A program made the position numbers and the translations under genes. From Turbatrix aceti (taxonomy: Eukaryota > Nematoda > Chromadorea > Rhabditida > Panagrolaimidae): DNA of 64,000 bases. Shown here piece after piece: positions 46,038 through 58,263 of the stretch. The stretch covers positions 9,123,246-9,187,245 of the forward strand of contig OZ017770.1 in the NCBI GenBank assembly GCA_963969345.1, written 5' to 3'. The stretch's first letter is position 1. Each line of letters opens with the position of its first letter. The notes under the pieces were generated by a model. It was not told the origin of the DNA, did not search any database, and saw only the letters and a program-made list of their open reading frames with translations.

Positions 46038-49000
46038 GGTTGTTTTAAAAAATTTTTAATAGCAAAACATTTTTTTTTTGAAAAATAGTTGAAGTTACAA
46101 TAACTCAAGATTTTTTTTGCCTCTTCGTTGTTTTTTAAAAATAAAGTTTATGATAAACAGTGGTTTTTTTTGTTTTTTGAATTGCTCAGATATGGTTTTT
46201 TCTACATTTGATGTATTTTCCCTATTCGGCCCACACATGGCAGGCAGGCCTAGCGGATTGGAACAATTCGCTGTGGCTCGGCTGCAGCCATGTCTGGATT
46301 CAGTAATCTATCAAGCTGTCAACTCGGGTTGACCGATAGCCGTCTGTCTTTGGCTTAATACTTTTTAGCATTAGTTTGATTCTTAATGAAATTACACACG
46401 CTTTGATGAACTCTTTTCAATAAAAAATAGGAGGGGATAAATATACTAACGGCCGAATTGAGTTGCCTTTTTTGCTGCGGGAATACATAAATATTTGTTC
46501 TTGCTCCTCCTGGATTACGGTAACTAACCCAGATTGCTGTTCGCAGTTTGCAGTTTGCCTTCCAAACTAGAATATGTATTTTTTTTTCTGTTAACTACTA
46601 TTGATTTCGTCGACAGCTTTTTCATAAACTATTTTTTTTGTACTCGCAGTCGACAACGTAACGCATTCTTCTGCGATCTTATCAATCACTGCTAAGATAC
46701 TACGCATCTTTTAAACTTATTTTCTACAACACGTCGAACATGTTTTCACACAGTTTGTTAGATAGTAGCCGACGAAGAAAAAAAATGTTGACAAATTTTC
46801 TGACGCTTGTTGAATGTCATCAGGGTTCGTTCGTTCGAATGAGTGATAAACGGTAGTTTATTATACGACATGTTTTGCATATTAGATACGCCCTAGCCTT
46901 AGTATATTGATACTTGTATGTACTATCTCGAGATAAAAAAAATAGGGGATACTGACACGTTCTGTTCTCGTTTTCGTTTTCGTTTTCTTAACGCTTGCCT
47001 TTTTGCTTTTTTACCGCTAGCTTGTCGGGATGGCAGCCAAGATAGCCAAGGGGGGAGGAAGACACTCGAATAAACCCGCAGCGTACTCTGCCAGCATTTT
47101 GGTTAGAGGGAGGCTTTCGCCTCCTTTGCCTTCCAGTTCTTTAGCGCTGCCGAGCCTTATTTTATTCATTGGGGATCAATTTCGCCCGTTACTCCCATTT
47201 GACTTGGTACACCCCCCTCTCTCTTCCAGTCTCTCTCACTTTTGCCTCTTTCATCCTATGTATCCTGCCTGGGTTAAAAAGTCTAGTTTTTTTCCCCTCC
47301 CTCCGTCCTTCCGTTCGTTCTGCCTCTGGGAAAGAAGGAGAGGGGAGGGGAGGTTTCTGCTGTGAGGTTAGGGCTGCTGTGGTTGCTAGCTGTCAACCAT
47401 TTGCTGGCTAGCTGACAAAGTATACTGTATCTAACGTTGGTTTGCTCTCTCTTCTGTTTCATCGAGGTCGCCGCCGCCGCGAGCGACTCGACTCGACTCG
47501 ACTCGCGTTGGTTGTTGTTATGTGCGGAAAAACCCAAGGAGACAAAAAGACAAGCCACCACCTCCTGCTGAGGAATATAAAAAAAAGACTAAATTTTTGA
47601 CGAAAAAAAAACACGAGTTTTTTTGGCTCCCTTTTTTACCCTGAATCGCGTGACTTGATCTTTTGCATAATGCCGACCTACGGGTAGTAATTTGGTAATA
47701 TTTTAATAAAACAAAAACAAAACAAATGATCGGGGGTTTAAATACATTTTTATTACCTCATTAACATTTAAAACAAGCCAGTTGAAAGAGGAGAAAGTGA
47801 CAAGTAGGTTTATCTTCGACTGTTGAGTTGACACGTAATTATCCCTCTGATTTACGAGCATCCCGACAACATGTCAACTTTTATTAGATAAATTTGTCTT
47901 TTTAATTTAAACAACACAATATTTAAATAATTATGAAAAAAATTAATCATGCGAATCCGACTTTGGCGGCGGCATGAAAAAAACGATACCGGGACTTTCA
48001 AGTGTCCATAAGTGATTACTAGCCGTAAAGCATAGCTAGCGAAAGAGGAAAATTACGGTATTGACTCTCGTGTATCCCCCCCTCCTCCCTGCGTCTTTCT
48101 CCAAACACAACCATCGAGAGGGACGAGATATCCATTGTATGGCTGGTTGTTGTTGGCGGTCGAATCAAAATCACCGATTTTTCGCGCATACGCATTAAAT
48201 CCAATGATTTACAAGACAGCTGTCAATCTTTTTGAGCACGCTACTTCTTTTTCTTCCTTTGATTTTTTGAATTATACGGCAATATAAAACAAATACCACA
48301 ACCGTATTGTTTTTCAATTAGGATTACGGGAAAAAAATTATTTGACATTAGAACAGAAAAAAAATTTAATATCGTTTTGATGGTTACGTTCGTTATGCGA
48401 ACTACGATACATACCTTTGATGCGTCGTAACTAACATTCGTTATGAATGAACGAAGGAGAAGAAAAATGAAAACGATAAAAAAATATTTTTTTAACTTAT
48501 CACGTTTTGTTATTACGGGCGAATCGATGTCTTCTTTCCTGGTGTCGGTGAGCTCGAAAAGTGCGCGGCGAGGTTTTGATGAGCAATTAGGCAGGGCAGT
48601 GTTGCGCGTGTCATTTATATCTTTTTTTTGATGGCCCGACTATCCGGAGAAAAAGAGAAAAATCACATTGCCTTTTGGCTGTCATCAAAAAGCCATTTCA
48701 TTGATTTAAATGTTGTTTTTACGAGTATTGAATATGTTTGGGTAATAGGCACTCTACTTACGTCCGTCGTCTCTCCCGATGTCTATCATGTCTTATTCAG
48801 TGGAGGTTTTCATAACATTTTTCTTTTCGATGATTGTTTTGCGTGTGCATCTAAGTATCTCATCACAAAGGCATCATAATTTATCACGTGTCCGCAGTGA
48901 GATCTTAAAAATTTATGACCTGATTCACAAGTTATGTATGTATCGTCAATAACTTTTCGGTATGCTTATCATCTGTCAAAATGCAAAAAGGAAAAAATTT

Positions 49001-50802
49001 TATGACTAGTTTTGATGATGTGAAGAAAAATTATCGTGATTGGCGACAACCGGCAAGTTTATGTATAATAGTAACAGTTGTAGGTACTACGTACCTGGTG
49101 GACCTGGGCCAATGGGTTTGGCAAGGGAAAAATTAGTGATTGGACGACGAGACTACCCAGTCTGCTCTGGGAGGAAATATCTCTCTTTGTTGGGACCAAA
49201 AATATTGAGAGTCGACTGCTCCGGGAGATAGGGATCTGTCCTTCTCCCAGTGACCTTAGCTTGGGATTTTTTCGCGAAGGGCAATGAAGGGGGGGGGGGT
49301 GCAAGAGAAACAATAGCGTTTAGGCAGCCCCAAATAGCTGTGTGCGCGGCATCCTGCATGGGTATTCCTCGACGAACTGGAAAAGAAAACTGTTCGGAGA
49401 ATAGAAAGGCCACTTGGTCTCTATCTTTTTGGGGGTGGTGGCGTTGTCTGTCGCTGCTTACTATTTTTTGTACTATATCGATGACCGCCAGCTGAAGGAC
49501 ACCGCTGCCGCCGCCCGCGCAGGACGGATAACTGCCTTCGTGCAACCGCTGCGCGCAGGAGGGGATGGGATGGAGACCAACAGCGGTAGACCGGTAGACT
49601 CGACGACAATCGCGCCGTTGCACACTTGCCGCGCGCTCCGATGTGCGTAGTAGTAGTATAAATTTTTTTGATTGGTAATCGTCGGGCGATGAAGTGCGCT
49701 CTGGGTTGACTGTCGATCATGTCAATTACCTGTCAGTAAGAATAAAAAGTTATCACCTATCATTTGTCATATAATCCGAAACGGTTATTACGATTAATTT
49801 TTTTTCGGAAAAGGGGTAGGGTAATCCGATTGTGTTTTGTTACTGTTTTTTTTCTGTTCTTTTGTTTATAGGAATGCCGTCGGTATTTATAAGCTAATGT
49901 GTTTACCCGTCCGTATGCGTGGCTGGATCAGGTTGCACAGGGCGATGCCGACTTTGTCTCTCTCCCCCCTCTTCCCGACATTCATTGCGATACCTTTTTT
50001 GTTTGCGTAATTTTTGTTTTAAAATATACCGCGCAGACAGAGGATTGGATTTCCTCTTTTATACAATTTGCGTTCAGTCACACGGAAAAAAAATAATAAA
50101 AGTTATGACGCCGGTTAAAGCTCGCTTTGAAATGCATGGATCGATGACCTGGGCTTTTTATAAACCGCTCAACGATAGTTTTATAATTACAAAAATCTTT
50201 TTATTCCAATTTTCGAACATCTTTCATGCGAAAAATCATCCTTTGTTTTTTTTTGCATTGTCTCAAATCATTTCTAATCAACTTTTTTTTTTTTGATGTT
50301 GCAAGATCACCTACTAATACGACCGCTCTGTGAAAAAAGCTAGCTTCAATGCATATACACACACGGGAGGGGGGACAGGGACGGATGCGGAGAAGAAGTT
50401 CATATGCAGTGAGATAACACGACTGCTGAGTATTCGATCAAGATCGATGTTGTGTGTCGGTTAGTTCCTCCGGAGTGCTTTTTGTCCGGCCTTGACAAGC
50501 AACAGCCTTCATTTAAATTTATAGCAGCTTGCCGCGGGATGCTAAATAGCGCCCCCAGTTGGTCGGTTATCCCGCTATCTCGCACCCTCTACATACATAC
50601 ATTGACTTTTGGGCGGCAACTTGTATTTATCTCCCCTCTCCCTTTTTTGTGTTTTTTTGTTCATGTATATTTTTTTTCGTGCCATACATACCATACGCGT
50701 TTGTTTGTTTTTTTGTTTGTTTGTTGCTCTTCTTTACATAAAAAATTGTCAAAAAATTATTAACAACAAAAAAATGTTTTTTCTAGGATTTCTGTCGCTT
50801 TG
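46038..50802. other. 4.8-kb gene-free region upstream of the PBX gene
   Basis: I see no supportable coding exon. A short frame ending at 46332 (GPHMAGRPSGLEQFAVARLQ) is unexplained. (GACTC)-type repeats occur at 47484-47505 and GTTTG-type repeats near 50699. Long upstream spacing is common for developmental regulators, so cis-regulatory content for the PBX gene is an inference only. A TTTTTTCTAG acceptor at 50777-50786 precedes the ATG at 50803. Confidence 0.45.
47484..47505. repeat. Short tandem repeat of GACTC units
   Basis: About four units of CGACT/GACTC follow a CCGCCGCC stretch. This is a simple sequence repeat with no assigned role. Confidence 0.7.
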
Positions 50803-52111
50803 ATGTCACACGATTATCCATCTTCGTCGACAGCTAGTGTTCCTTTGACCCAAATGAACTCGGTTCCTTTGGCTGGCGACAACACGATACAGCACTTGTT
50901 GCAGCGATTGCATGCCATCGCTGAGGAGACCCTGGATGACAATGCCCACGTCAAGTACGTGTGAGTTTTTTTATTTTTCTTGGTTAAATACACTAATTAC
51001 CTTTTTGATTTTTAAAATATTTATCTCATGGGAAAATCATATTTTCAGGAAAGCGGAATTTAAAGATCATCGCATGAGAAATGCACTGTTTTCTGTACTC
51101 TGTGAGATTAAGGAGCGCACAGGTAATTACCCCGCTCCCTTTTCCCTCCCAATTATATTTTTAGCCTTACCCATAGCCTTTTTAGCATTATCCGTCGGTC
51201 CGACGCATGAAGAGCAACCCGAAGATCCGCAACTGATGAGATTAGACAACATGCTGGTATGCAAATATTTTTACCCTAGAAGATTTTTGAACTAATTTTT
51301 TTTATCTTTCAGATCGCAGAAGGCGTATCAGGACCCGAAAAAGGCAATTCGATCATGGCAGATGCTTCCGGAGGAGACCAGGCTGACTACCGACAAAAAC
51401 TCACGCAAATTCGAACAACTTATCAGGATGAAATGCGTAAATACGAAGATGCCTGTGAACAATTTACGAATCACGTTGTCCAACTACTCAAGGAACAATC
51501 ACTCAATCGCCCTATTGTCAAGCCTGAAATGGATAAAATGGTATCCATAATCCAGAAAAAGTTTTCACTGATTCAGGTACAACTAAAGCAATCCACCTGC
51601 GAAAATGTCATGGTTCTACGGTCTCGATTCTTGGACGCCAGACGCAAGAGGCGAAACTTTAGTAAACAGGCTACCGAAGTGCTAAATGAATACTTTTACT
51701 CCCATCTTGCCAATCCCTATCCCAGCGAAGATGCCAAAGAAGAACTTGCCAGGCAATGTCAAATCACGGTATCCCAAGTATCAAACTGGTTCGGAAACAA
51801 GCGTATTCGATACAAGAAGAACATTGCCAAAGCCCAGGAAGAAGCCAACATGTACGCCGCTAAAAAAGCTCATGGTTTGTTTTTTTTGATTTTTGTGGGG
51901 GCAAAAAAATTCATTCAAATTGTTTTTAGCGGCTTCCTTTGCAAATCCATATGGCATGCAGGCACTCAATCCATACAGCATGCTTCCGGGTCAAGAGCTA
52001 CATCCTATGAGTGCTGCTGGCTTCGATCTGTCCGGCGGCTATACACCCCAATTGGTTGGTGACTTTGGCGTTTTTAAAAACTCGCCACCGCTTCCTAACA
52101 ACTACGGATAG
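50803..52111 (+). CDS. ceh-20: PBX/CEH-20 TALE homeodomain transcription factor
   Basis: PBX proteins are cofactors of Hox proteins and of MEIS. The ATG at 50803 gives [20 protein letters not shown]. The PBC-A domain includes [37 protein letters not shown] and [21 protein letters not shown] includes [20 protein letters not shown] and [16 protein letters not shown]. The TALE homeodomain ([20 protein letters not shown]) has the three-residue loop extension [16 protein letters not shown] and recognition helix [17 protein letters not shown]. The tail after the homeodomain is short (about 65 residues) and rich in Pro/Gly/Tyr. Five or six exons total about 345 residues, near the CEH-20 length. The 4.8 kb upstream is gene-free. 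Identity is strong; a sister paralogue (CEH-40 type) cannot be wholly excluded. Confidence 0.95.
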
Positions 52112-54343
52112 CGTCATACCAGTTTCCCTTTGTTTTTTTTGCATCAAAAGCTTTAAATCATGCTTATAATAACCTTGTTTTTTTCGTGTCTGTCACCTGT
52201 CACCTGTTTATTCGCAAATCCAACCAACTGTGCCTTTTTGCTAACCACGTGAACTAGGAACCATCCACAGGGGTGAAAATTGGGCCAAACCTTCCCTCAA
52301 TCGGCCTGGGCTTACTTTTTTCAAAAAAATTGAATTTTCGTGCAAAAATTACCCAAAATATTTTTTACTATGTAAATCGTAATAAAAAAAATTTTTATCA
52401 TCAAAAAACATTTTTTTGAAAGTATTTGGGCCCATTTTTACCCTTGGCTGTCATTGCTTTTGCCTGGCTTGCTTTGTTTTTTGAAAAACCATGATCCCTC
52501 CATTCCCTGGCCTGACTCATGGCAGACATCGTTGTAGCCTTATGGTTCCAACGCTCATGACAACACTTCGTCGCCCCAAACGTGAAGATTTCGATCGCGA
52601 TCGTGGTCATGTCCACTGTCCACAGACGGTTAAACCGAGACAGAAAAAAAGGCATTTTGTCATCACTGGGTATTACCTTTTTTTATCCACATTCTGACTG
52701 GCAATAATTATTCTTCCTTTTCTCTGGTGTCAGATATGTATTTTTTTGAAACAACATTTTTTCTAGCTATTATGCAAAAAAAGTGTGATGCATTCATCTT
52801 TTTTTTATTTGTTGTTATATTCCTTGGCAATGTCGGCATTTTTCTTTGTAAAATTTGTCTCCGATGAGTTTTGAGCGTACTAAATTTGTCTTTTTCTGTT
52901 GCATTTGGATTTGTTTCTTTGTTTTGTCCAACAGCTTTCCTTGGTCAGCCAGTAAAAAACAACCAAAATCTTGTCTACTTTTGTTTTTGAAAAATAACAT
53001 GTGTGGTTTATTTTGCGTTTATTAATTGTAAATGTATGATCTCCGATTGTTTTTATTCACATACGTTTTTTTGTTAAAAAAGATATAAAAATGGTATACA
53101 TACGTCGTTTACCTGTCTGGAAAGCATTGAAAAAAAAGATAAACGGTGGACAAAAAAAGAAATTTTGCTCGCAGAAAAATATATACATGTAAATTTTTTT
53201 TAAAATCCGAAAAAGTTTTTTTAGGGACACATGTAGTCAAAGGCAGAAATTAAAAAAAAAGAAAATTGGTCCTCAACACAATTTGCATACTTATGATATT
53301 TTATTCGTTGATATGACAATTTTTAACATAAATTGTGTTGTATTATTTTTACAGTATGTCGCAATGAAAAAAAAATAAACAAAAAATATATTTTTTTGTT
53401 TCGTCGTTTGCGTCATCAACAGGCTTCTAATTTAGCACAAAACTACAATTTTTTGTTTTTTGAATGGTTGATTAAAAAATTGTATTTTTTGATTGCATGA
53501 CTGTTTGCAAAGCTTTTTCCTTTGCTGGCAGCGGACTTGGACGTAAGCACGCTTGGTAAAGCTCACAAGTTCACGTGATAATGACAGACATCGGAGATGG
53601 TGGCAAAAAGGTGTTTGCTCACGTTTGTTTGTGATCAAGGATGAAATGTTGATCGATCGAGGTTTTTACCTTCGAGGTTTAGCGGTGCATTAAAAAAACA
53701 CAGCAAAGATGAATATTTATATGACAAAGAACGTTATCATACACCTTGTCAGTTTTATTGCTTTCTGATATTTACTACATGATGGCTAGACGCGGAAAGT
53801 CACCGCAAGAAAAGCCAGTAAACCCTGTAACCGGAAACAAACTGGGTTTCTTTGATTTTTTTTTCAGTCCCTGACAACTGACTGCGTTTATGTACAGCTA
53901 CTACAAATCCTAGAAAAAAAAATATTCCCAACTGCCAATTATGTATCCGTTTTCTGACACCCTTGCCAACAGCATCAGACAAAAACACCTGCACTTACAT
54001 AAATTTTTTTTTCTAAAATCACATCCATGCAACCAATCCCCTTCCAAAATGTGTTGGTGCCATTTTCCATTTTCAGAAAAATTTCAATTTCAATAACTCG
54101 CCCCTCAATAACGATGCCAGATGGGGTAAGGTGAGTCCATCGAAGCTGACTGTCACACCTTGTGCCGTCCAGCACCACCACACCTTTCCCTCCGATCCCC
54201 TGGGGAAGCTCAGTCTCCGACAGTCTCCAATTTGCCAAAGAAAAAAGAAAAAAGTGTGAAAAATAATAAATAAACAAACATTTATTACTGACGACTTTTC
54301 CGACACGCAATGATACAATTTAGTGATTAACCATCTCGAAGCT
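52112..54343. other. Intergenic region between the PBX and glyoxalase II genes
   Basis: Convergent 3' flanks, mostly AT-rich. It contains a coding-looking minus-strand block at about 54000-54260, listed separately, and an ambiguous open stretch near 52440-52640. No polyadenylation signal could be fixed with confidence. Confidence 0.4.
53975..54270 (-). other. Unassigned coding-like block downstream of glyoxalase II
   Basis: A minus-strand frame reads LSETELPQGIGGKGVVVLDG followed by LTPSGIVIEGRVIEIEIFLK and FWKGIGCM. Its composition is protein-like, unlike the surrounding AT-rich noise. No start codon, signal or obvious acceptor makes a gene of it. It could be an orphan exon, a relic or an alternative 3' exon. 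I do not recognise the family. Confidence 0.25.
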
Positions 54344-55302
54344 TTATCGGAAAGCGTCCTTCAGGCGACGCAAAGCAGCCATAACGTCAACAGCCTTTTC
54401 CTTTCCGGTAACTTGCTTCAACGCACTTTCCCTGAAAGAAAGGAGAAAATAAGTCACATGCCAATTTTAAATAAAAATCAAAGTATGTATACACAAAGAA
54501 ATGTACTTACTCGGTACGCATGAAGGGATTGGTCTCTTTTTCGGACTTGATGCTGGACGGGATGGTAAAGAGATTCATCGCACGCCGCTTCTTCGCCCAG
54601 TCAAGCTTCTCGGCAATCTTGCGGTTGTTCGGGTCGACGGAAAGTGCAAAGCGCAGGTTTGTAACCGTGTATTCGTGGCCGCAGTAGACTTCCTTAAATA
54701 AGCAGGTTGAAAGCAAACATATTTTTTATAAAAACAGCTCTTACCGTGTCATCAGGAAGACTGGCTAGACGACTGAGACTGCGACTCATCTCGACGGCGG
54801 TGCCTTCGAAAAAGCGTCCACATCCAGCGATAAACAGCGTGTCACCGGTGAAGACAGCCTGCTGTTTCGTCTCCTCGTCGACGACGTAGTAGCAGACGTG
54901 GGTCGTCGTATGGCAGGGCGTGTAGAGCGCCTTAATCTTGACATTTCCAAGCTCGAGGACCTGATTGTCAGCGATATCAAGCGTCTGTCCGGCAATTCGA
55001 TGGCCATCATGTCCAACAACCTTGGCAGTCGTCGAAAGCTCGGAAACACGGTCGGAATTAGCAGAATGATCGGCATGGTGATGGGTTACGAGAGCGTACT
55101 TGAGGTCTGCTTGCTGCTCGGCGAGGACAGGCTTGAACGCATCGATGACGGTGGGATCGACGATGAAAGCCTGACGATCCTTCTCGTTGTTGACGACGAC
55201 ATAGCTGTAGTTGTCGGCCCACACTGGGACGGGAATAATCTTCATGGTAGCCGGTATAGAATGTCGGAAGCCGCAGACTCGAGTGAAAGCGATAGCGGAC
55301 AT
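54344..55302 (-). CDS. HAGH: Hydroxyacylglutathione hydrolase (glyoxalase II)
   Basis: Glyoxalase II hydrolyses S-D-lactoylglutathione to D-lactate and glutathione. The metal-binding motif THHHADHS is present, as are the downstream ligands in YTPCHTTTHVCYYV, FTGDTLFIAGCGRFFEGTA and, after an intron, YCGHEYTVTNLRFALSVDPN. The C-terminal glutathione-binding part (KKRRAMNLFTIPSSIKSEKE, NPFMRTE) and LRRLKDAFR complete about 260 residues over three exons. The first ATG (55302) adds a 19-residue Arg/Phe/Ala-rich leader (MSAIAFTRVCGFRHSIPAT) before MKIIPVPVWADNY. The second Met is the usual cytosolic start. This mirrors dual mitochondrial/cytosolic HAGH, so both forms are plausible. It is divergent with the GNAT-like gene. 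Confidence 0.94.
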
Positions 55303-55635
55303 AAAATCACTCCCAAGCGCTCTGAAACCATGGAACTAACAAACAAAATTTTTTTGAGTACAGAGTGTTCCCTTCTCGATCCTCGGTTTCTGTATCATCT
55401 ATTATATGGAATCTAGCCTCATTGGATGCTAATCCCAGGTTTGAAAGGTGAATAAACAAGGTAATAGATATGAAAAGTCACTCGGAAAACCTAACAGAAG
55501 ACTATGATATAGTTAAGAAGATGTATATGTGCGCACGGTGTTCCCCGCGTGGTTAGTGTTGTTTACTGCAACTTCTTCTTCGTCCAGGTTCGATCAGCTG
55601 AGTTTATTCATTTGTAACCTGTGATTTCCATCAAG
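55303..55635. promoter_or_regulatory. Short shared upstream region (glyoxalase II / GNAT-like gene)
   Basis: Only 333 bp separate two divergent start codons, so the region is probably a bidirectional promoter. No named element was recognised. Confidence 0.45.
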
Positions 55636-56041
55636 ATGAGTGCCGTTCGTGTTCTTCATAATGCAGGTAAAAAGATGTTTTACGTTTCTCTGAGTAAGTT
55701 ATTATTATTTTCATCATGTGCCGTACTCGTGGCTCCTTTTTTTGCAGACAACAGCACGGCATTTTTGCAGTATAACAAGCAGGGTGAGGCTCTTGATTTT
55801 TACCACACCGAGGTCCCCAAGGAATTGCGTGGTAAAGGGCTTGCCGGTGAAATAGTCAAGGTTTGTCTGCCATAAGCACGCCTACATATATTCGTACAGC
55901 TCACACCTTTTCACTTTTCAGCATGCGGTTAATTATGCCCTTGAAAACAAGCTAAAAGTCATCCCAACCTGTAGTTACGTTGACAAATACGCCAAGGAAA
56001 TCGCGACTCCAGATGAAAAGTCCGTTTTTGTTTTCCCATAA
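55636..56041 (+). CDS. Small GNAT-type N-acetyltransferase-like protein (NATD1-like)
   Basis: Three exons (from ATG 55636 to TAA 56039-56041) encode about 87 residues: MSAVRVLHNADNSTAFLQY, then KELRGKGLAGEIVKHAVNYA and LKVIPTCSYVDKYAKE. This is the mini-GNAT fold of NATD1 and the bacterial YjdJ-type proteins. RGKGLAG is the acetyl-CoA binding loop, and IPTCSYV..Y is the conserved C-terminal strand. The substrate is unknown for the family. Its length matches other members. Confidence 0.85.
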
Positions 56042-56593
56042 ATACATGTGCATATCCATGGGATAGTAGAAAGATATGTATTCCTTGCCCCGAAGTTACT
56101 CTGTGTTCCTCTTCCTTTTGTGTACCGTAAAAAAATATAAATCTAAATATCATGTGGTTTTTTTTTCCGATTTTGCTGGCTTTATCGGCCTCGAGGGACA
56201 CGATGGGGTGTGTACCAGACAGTGGCAAGGTAAAGGTGTGGTACAAAATACTTTCTCTTTCCTCGATGCCATTCACCACTCTTCTACTCCTTCATTCCAG
56301 TCAACCTTGGCAGGACCGGAGCAGTCGGGTTGGCCTCGCGTGTCTAATGCACTCACGCTTCAAACAAATTCGTGCAAGCAAATTGAAAAATTTTTATATG
56401 TGGTTCTTGCATTCTTGCATGCTTCTTGTTAGAGGAACTCTATAAAATGAGAGTAAGACTTGCCAGATGAATACCCTTGATGGTAGTTGCGCTCGTGTAA
56501 ATTGGTTGTTTCCTTTGTCTGTATTTTAGGGTTTTTTTTCAGGAAGAAACGATCTCATTTTGAATCTTCGGTACAGGTTAACATCATCTCACA

Positions 56594-57565
56594 ATGATCT
56601 ACTGCATAGGATATACGCTGGTTGCCATTCATTTTCCTCTCCTCTTTGTTGCTGCAGTCTTTTTTGTCTCCATGAATGAACGGTTCGTCAACGCCGAAGT
56701 CATCCTTCGTCGCATCAAGGCTGTCTGCTTTGTCACAGTCTTCAGTTTGATCTCGACGTATTACCTTCTCAGTCGGGTGAGTTCTGCTTTTTTTGGGGCT
56801 GTAAAACAATGGTTTCTTGCGCATTCTTCAGGCTGTCGAAAATCCCGGCGAAAAAATGGGCTTTCACTTTTACGGGACGCTGTCGGCCATTGTCATTCCT
56901 CTTTTCCTGACTGCTATCGCCTACTCCGGAACCCTGTATACCTGCTACCTCGGCGGGTATCACCTGAACCTCATCGGTTTGTTTTTTTATGCTTTTAAGG
57001 TTTTTTGAAGTGTAAAACGTTTCCAGACAAGCACTACTGGATCAAGTGCTTTCGCAGAGTCGAATGGATCCGAGAAGTCGTTGCTGTGAGTTTTTATACC
57101 ACAAAAGTTTTTGAACAGACATAAAAAATATTTTAGAGCCCAGTCCTCGAAGAACTCACCTTCCGAGCGTGCTCGGCATCCATGATCTCCCTGTGCGTCC
57201 CTGAATCTGTCGTCATCTACGTCTGGCCGCTCATCTTCTCATGCAGCCACCTCCATCACGTCTACTTCGACTTCAAGCACGGCCACGACATCATCGACAC
57301 ACTCATGGATCGCATCTTTCAAGTCGCCTTTACGTACTTCTTCGGCGTCTATGCGACCTACATCTACATCCAAACCGGCCACATCATCTCGCCCATCGTT
57401 GTCCATGCCTTCTGCAACGCTCTCGGTGTTCCTGAGTTTCACAAGATCAATCGCTTTCCCGTAAAGACGCAGAAGGTTCTCTGGCTCCTCCACGCAACCG
57501 GTCTCCTCATCTGGGCTTTTACCCTCAAGATGTTCCTGTCTCCCCAGTTGTACACCTTTATCTAG
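56594..57565 (+). CDS. RCE1: CAAX prenyl protease 2 (RCE1)
   Basis: RCE1 is an ER membrane endoprotease that removes the -aaX residues from prenylated proteins such as Ras. The ATG at 56594 gives MIYCIGYTLVAIHFPLLFVA. The catalytic segments appear in order: SPVLEELTFRAC (EExxxR), LIFSCSHLHHVYFD (FxxxH) and PIVVHAFCNALGVPEF (HxxxN). Seven or more hydrophobic segments surround them. Five exons total about 290 residues, similar to RCE1 orthologues. All expected catalytic residues are visible. Confidence 0.93.
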
Positions 57566-58263
57566 TCTCTCTCTCATTTCACATGACACGGCATTAGCAT
57601 TTTCTTACCCGAGGCATTTAACCGAATTTTTAACCCTGTGAATAACCATGGTTTTTGTAATCTCAACATTGCTCTCTGACATGACTCATTTTTTTGTCAA
57701 TTATCCGGCTCTCTATTGATGGTATTGGTTTTGTGATAGCAATTGTATTAATAATAATATGTATTTGTACAGAAAAAAGGTCTTTAGCTCATAATTATGT
57801 TTTTTTGGAAACTAAATAACATAGTATGTATTATCTGCATTTAAAGTTATCGGAATATGTTCATATATGAATAAATAAATATTTTAAGTATATCAACTGA
57901 GGAATTGACTACAAAATGCAAAAAAAAACAATTAAGGTAAAAAAAACCTTGTAAAAAGTAAAACAGCCGTTTGATACAACCAAGCAATAATAAAAATTCA
58001 TTCCACAATACCAATCATGTACATAACAACGTAAAGCACTTTTGCCATCCTGTTTCGTCCTTTTTTCCATCGTTGATGACAAAAATGATTTTTTTGGAAT
58101 CGTTGTGGTCAAAGTCGTGGAACGCCGCAGAGGAAAGAGTATGCGCGTCAAATCCGGTTTCTCCCCCTTCCCTGCAGTACCTCCTTCTTCCTTTCTATAA
58201 AAGATCCACCAATTTAAGGATTTTTGTTTAGTCGGCGCCGCCAGCCATCATTTCCTAGATAGA
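57566..58263. other. Intergenic region upstream of the collagen gene
   Basis: AT-rich, containing the RCE1 3' UTR and the collagen promoter. A TATAAA-like TCTATAAAAGATCC at about 58194 lies roughly 65 bp upstream of the collagen ATG and is a plausible core promoter. No coding segment is seen. Confidence 0.45.

Noticed and set aside
47030..47365. 111-codon plus-strand frame rich in Ser/Leu/Pro
   Set aside because: It arises from pyrimidine-rich sequence (CTCC/TTCC runs), with no domain or gene structure.
52440..52697. Open frames on both strands near 52440-52697
   Set aside because: Neither strand gives a recognisable family or splice context; probably PBX 3' flank.
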